Below, piece after piece: positions 50,049 to 59,733 of a stretch of DNA of 64,000 nucleotides. Every line of letters starts with the position of its first letter. The stretch's first letter is position 1. The notes beneath the pieces were generated by a model. It made no database searches, was not told where the DNA came from, and worked only from the letters and a program-made list of their open reading frames with translations. The stretch spans positions 310,001-374,000 of the forward strand of contig NW_017566996.1 in the NCBI RefSeq assembly GCF_001661265.1, written 5' to 3'. Position numbers and translations under genes: made by a program. Origin of the DNA: Saitoella complicata NRRL Y-17804. Taxonomy: Eukaryota; Ascomycota; Saitoellomycetes; Saitoellales; Saitoellaceae.

Positions 50049-50408
50049 GATAAGCGGGAATCAATTAATTTTGTCGGGTGTGAATGCTGTTAGGATCTAT
50101 GCCGTTTGGTGTTGTTTGTCGCTGCTGTTCAGTTCGTACGGCTTCTGCAGTCTCCCGAGGACCTTTCATCCTTCTTAAATTCCAGATGCCCAGGCTGCAG
50201 CGCGCACGGGGACGGTGCATGAGATACAATTGCCGATGACGTAGAATATCTTCAGACGAATGCGATCATTGAGATAATGCTTTCTTTGTCTCTTGGTACT
50301 TTTGCATTTGTGTGCGGAATTCAGCGGATGTTTATGGGCATGTTGCTATATTTAGTAGCATCCATCCGTGTGACTTCCCTCATCCTCCCGACCTCGGTAG
50401 GCGCCGTT
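50049..50408. other. Intergenic region between TAM41 and IST1
   Basis: 360 bp: TAM41 promoter and IST1 3' end. No other feature seen. Confidence 0.4.
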
Positions 50409-51404
50409 CTACAGCTTCTTCAACCTCTCAAACCTCGCCTGCAAATCATCAAAGTCAGGAATGCCGCTCCCTTTCTCCTCCTTCTTTGCCGGTGACGACG
50501 TAGACGGCCGTCTTGGCAAAGCCCCAATACTCGCTTTGCGTCCTCCCGGAAGGTTGAGATGTGGTCGTGGATTTTCTGATGTCGGTGATTGTGGGGTGAC
50601 CTGTATAATGTCTCCGTTAGCAAGTCATGTTGAGTCTTGTAGAAGGATGAAGTCATACCTGTATTGGTGCCTCTCCGACTTTGATCCCCTTCGCTCCAGG
50701 TGTACTCGGCAACCGTAAGTCAAATTCCTTCTCCTCCCCGTCAACCTGCTTCTCCAATTCCTTCATCTGAGCCCCTCCGTCATCACCATCACTCTCATCA
50801 CTATCCTCACCCCACTTCAGACCATACGCCCTAGCAATCTCTTTCAAATACCTCTGTACCAACTCCGGTTCCGGTGGATCAACCCGTAGCTTGTGCAACA
50901 CTTTCTCATTTACTTTATGCTCCGTATTACCAGCGGCTGCGAGCGCAAAGTCTCGGCCATACCGTGCGCCGAGGAGATCGCGTGTCGTTTGGAGCTCTTT
51001 CACGTCCGACATTCGAGGAGCCGTATATATAAGCGTCACAATCGCTTCTTCAAGCCCAGGATCACAAGGGCTGTTCAGACTTTGTTAGCATAATGAGCAA
51101 GTCATCAAAGCAGTAGAAATGAAAACCCTTTCTGCTCGATCAACCCATATCTCGCAACACACAACTCACAAAACAACTCCAAAATCTCCATCAACTCCAC
51201 TTCGACATCACCTCTAATCACCCCCTCCACACGAATCTTCGCACTCTCTTCCTTTCCTGCCTCGAGTAATAGTGCCAGCTCCCGTCTCTGCTGTTTCGCG
51301 ATCGCGGTTCGCTTTTTCTGAAGGAGACGAAGACGCTCGATGGAGAGCTTGAATTGTACTTTGAGCTTACGTGCAAGGAGTGGATCGACAGTACCGGTAG
51401 ACAT
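50409..51404 (-). CDS. IST1: ESCRT-III-associated protein IST1
   Basis: Regulator of Vps4/ESCRT-III in multivesicular-body sorting. Three exons: 51404-51127, 51070-50659, 50600-50409; introns 56 and 58 nt; 882 nt, 293 aa. The IST1 N-domain is intact: LARKLKVQFKLSIERLRLLQ, KQQRRELALLLEAGKEESA, KIRVEGVIRGDVEVELMEIL, LELFCELCVARYGLIEQK, and after the first splice PCDPGLEEAIVTLIYTAPR and LLGARYGRDFALAAAGN. The acidic linker and C-terminal DFDDLQARFERLKKL are typical of the MIT-interacting motif that binds Vps4. The donor of intron 1 (gttttc) is weak, but the join restores the family sequence. Confidence 0.94.
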
Positions 51405-51784
51405 GATGACAGCGATTGCGAATGTTCGTCGTGTCGAAGGTTGGTTGCTGTTGCCCAGCGATATGGATTCTGCGGGGAAGCCTGGTGCGTCACTGGATGC
51501 AGGGACCCCTCGGTACGACGGTAAGACAATTGCAAGAATATTACCATGTATTTGTTCCCAAGAGATAGAACGCCAGTAGTAAGGGTTAGCCCGGTCCTCG
51601 TGCGGCGAGGCGAGATGCCTGTGGCCCGAGGACGAGCATGGGTCCGCCCAGCATGAAGGGTATCATCACAACGACCCACCGCGTTTCCAAACCATTTCCA
51701 AGTCCTCAAACTCTTCTCCGTTGTGCGTCTTCATCCAAGCCCATGCAAAGATTTCTCTGTATCTCAATTGCGACTCCTGATGCT
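51405..51784. other. Intergenic region between IST1 and AP-2 sigma
   Basis: 380 bp: IST1 promoter and AP-2 sigma 3' end. Nothing else recognised. Confidence 0.4.
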
Positions 51785-52392
51785 TCACTCCAATTGCCCC
51801 AAATGCTCCAGCCGTGCCAACACCACATTCTTACTCGTCTCCTCAATCTCTCCCGCCAAGAAAACCTCGTCCAGAATAGCATACACCTGTACGGTACCAT
51901 GTCAGTCCCGAGCGCCTTCGCTCTCGCTCGCGCTCGCGCTCCCGTACCTTGTAGAAGTTAAACACCAAATCCAACTCACACACATTCCCGAAAAACGAAT
52001 CCAACACCTCCACAAACAAATGAATCGCCTCCAAATAGGCCAACTCATTATCGTTCGTATCGACACAGATACAGAAGAAGAGGCCGGCGTAGCGGCGGTA
52101 GACGATTTTGTGATTTCGAAACTGTACTTAGATGTCAGTCGATATACTTGAGGAACTCCGCATCCGAGGTACCTCGACGAAATTTGACTGATGTTTCTGA
52201 TCTCGTGGTGCGATGAGACGATGTACATCGCCCTTCAGCTTAACCTTCTCCGCATCCTATACAACCAACCCAGCGTCAGCACACTCCTTCATCATTCGCA
52301 GCCAAACCTATGGTACGTACGTCGTACGGCACATACCACTTCGCCAGCCGTGTCTTCCCTTGTCGATTTTGAATGAGAATAAAGCGAATCAT
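51785..52392 (-). CDS. APS2: AP-2 clathrin adaptor sigma subunit
   Basis: Small subunit of the plasma-membrane AP-2 adaptor that recognises acidic dileucine cargo in endocytosis. Four exons: 52392-52321, 52256-52173, 52121-51948, 51886-51785; introns 64, 51 and 61 nt; 432 nt, 143 aa against 142 in animals. Near-invariant blocks: [77 protein letters not shown] and [13 protein letters not shown]-1 sigma would begin with a different motif and lack the [13 protein letters not shown] wording, so the AP-2 assignment is firm. Intron 3 carries a simple gcgagcgcgagcgagagcg run. Three introns in 600 bp make it the most intron-dense gene here. Confidence 0.97.
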
Positions 52393-52566
52393 CGTACTAC
52401 AAGTCGCGATTGTCGGTTGTTTCGGTCGGTGTTTTGCGTGCGGAGGGCAGCGTGCATGAACCCACATGAAGAGTCTAGAAATAGCAACACCCTGAAAGCT
52501 TGATTCTTGACAAAGTTCTCATTGTCCTTTATATGCTATGAATACTTGGAGATCTTCCACCTTCAT

Positions 52567-54052
52567 TTACTGCTCAACAGGCCCAAAATCCATATCCCTG
52601 CTCGGGTCCAGCCCGGCAGTCATTCTTATCCTATTCCTCTCCGCCGCTTCCTTCGCCTTCGTCTTCCTCCACTCACACACCTCCTCAAACTCGCAATGCC
52701 TGCATTTATACGCCTCATAAACCTTCACACCCGTCGGCTTCCGGGTTCCTTTCCAGAATCCCAGAGCGGTAGTGAGATGTGCCTCAATGTCTGCGTCGTC
52801 GTATTCGAAGACTTGTTCGCCGATTAGGCCGGCATCGGTTTGCCGGCGGTAGGAGATTGTCATTTCTGTTCCGATACAGCCTTTGAACTTTTGTAGTTTT
52901 GAGGATAGGAGGGCGTAGAGCGTTCGTAGAGTGTTGTGCTCGAGGATTGGCTCGAAGTTGCTGTCAATTGGATCGAGCGAAATAGCTTGAGCAATGAACA
53001 AGTCGGAGAAGACTTCATCACCATCTAAGCCCTGATGTTGCAGAAACCTCTCGAAATCAAGCCATCCCTCAACGAGGTCGATAAACAACCGCCTATAAAC
53101 CCCAAGTTGATGCCGATATCCCTTCGATTGCGACTGGCTCGGCATCCGAGACGAAACGCGGGTCTTGAGGTCGGATATTGTGATGATTTTATCATGTCTT
53201 GGAACTCCTGGCAACTCAAGGAAGGACGAGATGGATTGTTGCCTGTTCTCCAATGTATATGCCACGACCGGCTCCTTGCACTGAAGCTCGTCGATGATGC
53301 CACTGAAGAAGGTATCCTTCTGAAATCCGAATACTGCGACTTCTCTCTGTACTGACGATATCAGCGTACAACTTCACGAGTATCGGCGTGACATCCACGT
53401 ACCGCGATACCCTCACACTCCAACTGATCAACAACACGCAACAAATTCAACAACTTCAACCCCCACTTATCCACCTCCGTATCAATCTCAAACTCCACAC
53501 TGTTCTGAATCTCCTCCTCAACCATCTTATGAATCTCCTCTCCTTTCTTCATCGCCTCCGTTCTCGGCCTCTTTCCCGTCTCCAACTCCGTCTCCAACTT
53601 ATACACGAGCTGGACTTCACACCACTCTGACCCAGACAGGTCAGTGACGGATAACCCCTTCTTCCGGGCACGGAAGCGGTCGTATGGGGAGGCGGAGGGT
53701 TCAAGGACGGCGGAGTTGAGGGCTTCGGTTTCAGTGGCTGAGCGTTTGTTGTCTGCGTAGGTCTCCGATTCGCGGCCTCGAGCGCTTACAGCGTCTCTCT
53801 CTAGCATAATTAGCCCTACTGTCCGTACTTACTCAACAGAAAAGACATACCAGCTTCATCGACTCCCTCCCCGTCACCGACCTGAACCCCCGTCTGGACA
53901 ATATCCGGGGTGCCAGTCCCGCCATCCTCACCTTCATCGCCGGAGATCGTTGGAGTAACAGCATCGGCCTGAGTTAAGCCAGTAACGAGCGCTTCGTAAT
54001 CGCGATCAAACTCTTCGATATCTCCGTAGTCGCTCTCTGGATCTCTGTCCAT
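52567..54052 (-). CDS. EXO5: Fe-S exonuclease V (EXO5/DEM1)
   Basis: Single-strand DNA exonuclease of the PD-(D/E)XK superfamily, mitochondrial in yeast (Dem1) and nuclear in humans. Three exons: 54052-53851, 53800-53403, 53346-52567; introns 50 and 56 nt; 1380 nt, 459 aa. The acidic N-terminus is followed by LSVTDLSGSEWCEVQLVYKL (first Fe-S cysteine), GEEIHKMVEEEI, GIIDELQ (catalytic Asp/Glu region), HQLGVYRRLF, and the C-terminal CRHCEFEEVCEW cluster that supplies the other Fe-S cysteines. All four cysteines are present. For exon 3, the nearby alternative AG would shift the frame; tacag at 53347 was chosen because it restores the nuclease motif. Confidence 0.94.
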
Positions 54053-55252
54053 TCATGGGTGTCGGCCGCGATTGTGTTGTTGCCTCCTTTGATCGCGCAC
54101 GGACCCCACGTTTGGGCGGCAGGCGCGCAGGGCATACAACCCGTGGCAATTACTTGGAATACAAGATTGAGGTTCTTTGAGTATAACCTCTGAAGATCAA
54201 GAAAGCGTCTTTGCGAAATGCAATCAATGTTTTTTCAGCGACTATGTCAAATCAGTCAAGAGACACGGACAGAAGTGTGGGGTGATGACATACACGGACA
54301 CGGACACATGCGCAAAAACGCAACGACCGTCGGACCCCTCTTCTTCACATTCCCGTGAAGATCATTCGGCGCGGAATTAATGATTTCTGGAAACGGCGCC
54401 GGGGTAGGTACTTGCCCCGGGAGGAGTGAAATGATGTCATTCGGGAGATACGGTCTGATGTACTCCATTCTACTTGATTCTGACCGTGAGAACTCACTGC
54501 GAGGATGGCCAAGTGCGACGGATTGTCGTTTCGAAGAGGAGACGAACATTCTCAGGGTCCTGTGATCCTCGCTGCGGATCTTGGCAGTGCGCCTGACCAT
54601 GTGCTCTTTGCGTCGTGACTTTCGAGGCTGCGAAACCAAAACTCCAAAGCACCCGTAGACCTTCAGGAGCCATTCGATATTATGTACATGTTGACACATT
54701 TCTAACGAGCCTGTATAGCTATAGCAGGTCACCTTTGAATTCTCGACGTCACAGACATCATGATCAATTGCAATTGAGTGAAGAAGGACCATATATTCCA
54801 TTCACATAACAAAAAACGAATAGCTCGTGCATACCGTGTATCAAACACTAAAATCATAAAACAAAGGATAAACGCGTTCACATCACCACCACCACCACCA
54901 CCACCACCACCACCACCACCACCACCACCACCTCTCGAAGTTCATGACTGTTGGAGTCAGTCGCACACTCCATCCCCCACACTCCATTTTGGTATCAAAA
55001 CAGCCCCCACCCAGCCTTCCTTTTGTAGTAACATGGGTTGGACCATGTACAGCGGTAACATTAAGAATAGACGAAACCCAAACTCCACACGCAACACGTA
55101 AGAACCAGAGAAAGTATCCACAAGAAGACCACCGCATTCAAGCACACCACCGTATTGATAGTGAACTCCTTGGTTTACCGGCTTCGCAACTCTTGCTTAC
55201 GCGGCATCAAGAAGTTCACTCCCAACCACATCTTCATATCCATGGAGTCCAC
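54053..55252. other. 1.2-kb interval between EXO5 and the bZIP gene
   Basis: Holds the EXO5 promoter, a CAC microsatellite and the 3' region of the bZIP gene. The longest frames (54256-54801 minus; 54944-55573 plus, which overlaps the bZIP gene) show no family resemblance. Confidence 0.4.
54884..54932 (+). repeat. (CAC)16 microsatellite
   Basis: 49 bp of uninterrupted CAC triplets. Frames through it are homopolymeric (Pro, His or Thr on plus; Trp, Val or Gly on minus) and are not taken as coding. Confidence 0.95.
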
Positions 55253-56554
55253 CTATGCGTTGTTGAGAAACTCTTCGGAAGCCTCGGCCTTTCCAGCCTG
55301 CGCAGCCGCGACCCCCGGCATCTTCTCAATCAACAAACTCTTCAACCACTTATTCTCCTGCTCCAACTCCCTCATTCTCTGCTCCAACACAACAACCTTA
55401 TCCGTCATATCCTTCGCCGTCTTCTCGAGCGCTTGTTCCCTCTCCTTCTTCTTCAACCTGAATCGAGCAGACGCGGCGGTGTTACGGCGACGTTTGTCTT
55501 CTTCGACGGCGGTGCGGGAGGAGGAGGGGTGGAGGTCTTCATCGAGAGGGTCGGAGGTAGGTTTGCGCTTTAAGGAGGATGGGGTGGGGGAGTAGGAGTC
55601 GGAGTGCGAGGGGGTGGGTGCGGTGGAGTAGGGGAGGTGAACGGGAGCCCCGGGTGCGGAGGGGATGTGTGCGTGTTGTTCGTGGAAGACGTAAGAGTCT
55701 AACGGAACCGGACCCTGAGAAGTAACTCCCTCCGGAATCGCGTGGTTGTGGTTGTGTTGAGGTGCCAATGACTGTTGTGCTCGTCCTTCAGCAGGCGCTC
55801 CACCGGAGAGATCAATGAATGCGTCGATAGCCGGATCAGCTGGAGGGATGAACGATCCGTCAAAGGTATTGTCGAACGAGCGGAGGACCAGAACATCTCC
55901 AGTTCGAGCTTCGTTGTGCTGTTCGATTCTCCTTGCTTGTACTAATTTTTGACAGGTCTGTGTTTCAGCGACGGGATTGGTGGAAAGCATCGGATGGTGT
56001 TCCGATGCTATTCCGAACCGGGAGCCGAATTTTGCCCGGAAATGAAGCTAGAGGAGGCGATCATGCCATCCACCGCACGGAGGTGGATGTTTGGTGAGCT
56101 CTCTTTCGTCGGAAAACCGTCAGAAGAACGCCGGAAGTGCGTGGAAAGTCCTGGAGCAACAGCGTCCAGAGGTGATTCTCATCAGCTTTGTCGCACCGGT
56201 TAAACTGGGCGATTCTCGGTTGTCGGTTGACTAAGCTGATGGAGTTGTCTCGGGATAGTCGGGTTAGTCTTGCTCTAGCTGAGGACCCATTCCCTACAGC
56301 GCGCGCGNNNNNNNNNNNNNNNNNNNNNNNNNNNNNNNNNNNNNNNNNNNNNNNNNNNNNNNNNNNNNNNNNNNNNNNNNNNNNGCGTCGATAGCCGGAT
56401 CAGCTGGAGGGATGAACGATCCGTCAAAGGTATTGTCGAACGAGATGTTCGTAAAGAGATCTAGCGGATCTGATTGACCCTCCGCGGCAGGCTGCTCGGC
56501 ATAATCGAAAGGCTGCAGTAGATTGAGGTGGTTAATATTGTACGGGAACGCCAT
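55253..56554 (-). CDS. bZIP transcription factor, CYS-3/MetR type, interrupted by a repeat and an N gap
   Basis: Nuclear DNA-binding factor; CYS-3/MetR proteins activate sulfur-assimilation genes. The start at 56554 reads MAFPYNINHLNLLQPFDY and continues to 56385 (...FIPPADPAID). The C-terminal part runs 55820-55253, with the basic region RRRNTAASARFRLKKKEREQ, a leucine zipper (LEQRMRELEQENKWLKSLL) and a short tail. Between them lie a 60-bp coding duplicate (55821-55880, identical to 56385-56444), repeat copy 3 (55880-56307) and 77 N. Leaving these out, the two parts meet in one frame of 246 codons (245 aa), close to CYS-3 (236 aa), so the interruption may be an assembly artefact. The repeat also offers an in-frame ATG at 55990 with 37 different codons. 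Confidence 0.85.
55880..56307. repeat. 0.49-kb repeat, copy 3 (truncated by the gap)
   Basis: 428 bp matching copies 1 and 2, with one extra C next to the gap (attccctac versus attcctac). Its left edge joins the bZIP coding sequence at the same base as the fragment at 11057/11058. Confidence 0.9.
56308..56384. other. Assembly gap (N run, 77 bp)
   Basis: Run of N inside the bZIP gene, flanked by a 60-bp direct duplication of coding sequence (55821-55880 and 56385-56444). Confidence 0.99.
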
Positions 56555-57932
56555 TTTGTCTTCCTCTTTGTCGTGAATGCTATCGTTTCGTGACGATGGC
56601 GATGGTTCGAGTGTATAAGATCGAGTTGTCGGTTCTTGTCGGTGAGTCCTTTAGTGCAGGCAGATTTGTGTGGGCGCTCTTGGGGGCGTTGCGTGCGTCT
56701 AGAGGGAGGGCAGTCTGCAGGTGATTTGTAAGGGCGCGCTGGAGTACGGAACGATGAAGTCAGATTACAGCTACACTTGAAGGGGGGCCGGTCCGTTCCC
56801 TCGATTCCTTGCAACTGTGCTTAGATGCTCGTAGACCCTGCCCCCGATGTTCTATCTATAGCTACCCTCCCCAGCCCTAGGCCTTCGGATAAATGCCCGT
56901 GAAGGACAAACGAAGAACGGCCCTCGGCCAATTTCACCGCCCCGACGCCCTACCTACGTAAACACCACACGGAAACGCCAAGTCATGATTTCACAGTGGT
57001 CATACTCAGTGGAGCTCGTTCTGCGTTGGTGTGTTGCGGCACTTTTAATAGAAGTGATTGCGCGATCGCGGAGGACCGGGTAGGCACCCAGAACGGGGTG
57101 GGATTGGCAACGGGCACGGGCAGGGCGGTTGAGACGCGGGTGGAGGAAGTGTAGGTGTCATGGGGGGGAGCCAATTGGATGAGTCGACGTGTTCGTACAG
57201 GTATCCGGGATGGAGATGTGGGAAATGTATGGGCTGAGGGAGCTTGGACCCGGGGCTGTATGCTCTCGGCCTCGGCGCGGGCACGGGCCTCGCGATTTCA
57301 TCGATGCGGATGTGCCGCAGCGACGTCTTGCCAAATCGACACAAGCATCACCATTCGCAGTGTTACTGAGCCATTTGTCTTTTCTTTCTTCCCCATGTAC
57401 TTTGTCCATAATCCTTGAGTGTCCCGTCAGCTACCGGCCAACCTTCACCCCATTTTCCCCACGCTCGTCTGCATCCCATTGCGTACGGCCAAACAAACTC
57501 CGTCGCATTCACCTTGAGACCAAGATATTGCTAACAGTGGCATCAAGTACTAGATCAAAGCGATGTAACAGCTGGCCGCGTGGGGCACGCTGACATCGTT
57601 GATGTACGACGGGTCGAACTTTGGGAAAAGCGATCAAGAGATGTGGAGATGACATGAAGCAGGACGAACGATGCGATTGCATACAACACCCAGTTAGATA
57701 TCCACCCAAAACGTATAGCAGGAGCTCTTAGGTCCTATTTTCAAGGCGGGTGCAAAACTTGCAGCATTGCATTTGCAATCGGTGCCTGGCGCTTGACTCA
57801 GTTTGCCGCTCATATTACAACACCACTCGAGTTGCAGTGTTTGCCTCTTAACCTCCAAGAACAGCATACACCCCCGACAGACAACGACAACTCAATCAAA
57901 TCAATCCAAATCAGATTCACAATCACAAAGGC
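56555..57932. promoter_or_regulatory. Divergent promoter between two bZIP genes
   Basis: 1378 bp, the longest divergent promoter region in the window. No frame with support. A long leader with upstream open frames, as in many amino-acid or sulfur regulators, is possible but cannot be shown here. Confidence 0.4.
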
Positions 57933-59135
57933 ATGACCGAGTCTCAATTCGAAACTTTCTTCAACCTCGACGACCTCATTACTCTCCCTGAACTCGACGC
58001 TGCTTCGCCTGCTTCTGCCATCTCCCCCACTTCGACCGTGGAAGACCTCCCTACTCTCAATGCCTCAACAGCCAATGGCAATGAGGACATTTACCAGTAT
58101 TTGATGCAATCGAATCCTACTCCGGCTTCACCGTTTACGCATAATGCTCCTGCTCCGTTTTCGCCACCGAGTGTGGGTGGGACGGACAACACACCCCTTG
58201 GGTTCGGTATCGATCCTGCTGTGATTAACAGTCCGCCGTTGAAGGTGGAGGACTCTATCTCTGCTTTACCACCGATGTTTGGAGCGGCTCCTGTGCCGAT
58301 TGTGCAGCCAGCTGTGGTACAACCCGCGATGACTCTAAGCCCCGCTCCAGCGACCCAGGCACAGAAGAACGCGAAGAAGGCCGTACAGAAGGCGAATAAG
58401 GGAAAGCAGATTGAGGCGTTGCCTGAGCATGCGCTTTACCAGTCTTTCCTGAAGTCGCAGGCTGGGAAGGAGGATAGTGTCGAGATCGAGGATGATGCGG
58501 AGGAGATGGACAACGACGAGAAGTTGTTGCAGAGTGAGGAGGGCAAGAAGCTCTCGAGCAAAGAAAGAAGACAATTGCGGAACAAAGTCTCTGCACGCAA
58601 TTTCCGTGTGAGGAGAAAGGAGTATATCTCCCACCTCGAGTCTCTCGTCTCGGATAAGAATGCCGAGACGGACTCACTCCGCGCTGAGTTGGAGAGTGTC
58701 CGTGCGGAGAATGCGAGGTTGCAGTCGATTATTCAACAAGCATTCTTCCCCCAACCCAAACCTCAATACGGAAATGCAAAGGACCCGAATCCAGCTCTCT
58801 TCCAACTCCCCGGCAAGAGCGACGGTACGGAGTGGCCCTTAGCCTACTCCAACGAAGGCTCATCCACACCGACTGCATTCAAGGGCGGCAATGTCAACGT
58901 CTTTGGTGTCCACGTTCCTGAATTCCAGTTTTCTCCTGAGATGATGGACAAGGACTCGGGTCTTCCGGTTGCACCGAGGATGCCGAGTAAGGCTTCGATG
59001 ATGAGAGAGAGTGAGGAAGGGGAGGAAGAGGACCCGGCGAGGGTTTTGATGAGGTTGTTGGGTGAGACGGAGGAGGATTTGGGATATGAGGATCCCATGG
59101 AGATGAAGTTGAGGAGTATCGCTCCTGTGGCTTAA
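57933..59135 (+). CDS. bZIP transcription factor
   Basis: 400 aa, no intron. The N-terminus carries short acidic/hydrophobic motifs (ETFFNLDDLITLPELD) that could act as activation segments, then Pro/Ser/Thr-rich disorder. The basic region is KLSSKERRQLRNKVSARNFR followed by VRRKEYISHLESLV. The zipper runs SHLESLVSDKNAETDSLRAE...VRAENARLQSII. The core NKVSARNFR fits the bZIP NxxxAxxxR rule (basic-region Asn, Ala and Arg) and resembles a fungal group with (L/S)SKERRQLRNK(I/V)SARxFRxRRKEYI. The C-terminus ends in an acidic helix (RVLMRLLGETEEDLGYEDP). Target genes unknown. Divergent from the CYS-3/MetR-type gene. Confidence 0.92.
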   Translation: MTESQFETFFNLDDLITLPELDAASPASAISPTSTVEDLPTLNASTANGNEDIYQYLMQSNPTPASPFTHNAPAPFSPPSVGGTDNTPLGFGIDPAVINSPPLKVEDSISALPPMFGAAPVPIVQPAVVQPAMTLSPAPATQAQKNAKKAVQKANKGKQIEALPEHALYQSFLKSQAGKEDSVEIEDDAEEMDNDEKLLQSEEGKKLSSKERRQLRNKVSARNFRVRRKEYISHLESLVSDKNAETDSLRAELESVRAENARLQSIIQQAFFPQPKPQYGNAKDPNPALFQLPGKSDGTEWPLAYSNEGSSTPTAFKGGNVNVFGVHVPEFQFSPEMMDKDSGLPVAPRMPSKASMMRESEEGEEEDPARVLMRLLGETEEDLGYEDPMEMKLRSIAPVA

Positions 59136-59733
59136 GGTTATGAAGGGTTCACATGGACGGACCTAGTGCAGGTCTCCTCTCACCTTTTCGTTTTGTGTTT
59201 TCGTTATGTTTTGTTTATTGTGTTTTATGGGTTTATTGGGCGTTATGATCTCTCTCTCTACTTTTGTTTTGGTTTGTGGTTTGGATTTGGCCCTTGATGG
59301 GTTCGGGTTACAGTTGGCCATGGTCATGGCGATGGCGGATACACGCTGTGAATGCATGTACGTTTACGTTGTTGCGTAGTTGGCCGAGGATATATGATAT
59401 TTTATATGGAAGGTTCTCCACTTAGCTAGATAGCTTACACTGTTGTGATTGGTTATGAGTGTGTATTGCGTTGCTTTCGTTCTACCATACTGTTCTTTGC
59501 TGCGCTCGAGCTCCTGATGCTCCGACGCTTGTCTTCTCGGCGTTCACGGCCGCCAGTAGAAACGTAGTGAATGAAGCTTCCTCAAAATAGATGTCTCTTC
59601 TCAGTGCCAAAATGTCCAACAAAACCTATCCAAAAGCACATAACGCCACCATAAATACTGCACCCGCTCCCAATGTCCCATACGCTACGAAACGAAAACG
59701 TAAACGAAAAGAAATGACAGAAAATCCCACTCC
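59136..59733. other. Convergent 3' intergenic region
   Basis: 598 bp between the bZIP stop and the receptor stop. T-rich stretches just after the bZIP stop (59180-59290, tttatgggtttattggg) are likely 3' UTR. No gene recognised. Confidence 0.4.

Noticed and set aside
54256-54801. 181-codon minus-strand frame between EXO5 and the bZIP gene
   Set aside because: No recognisable family, no supporting splice extension, atypical composition.
54883-55137. Frame encoding a poly-Trp tract
   Set aside because: Translation of the CAC microsatellite, not a gene.
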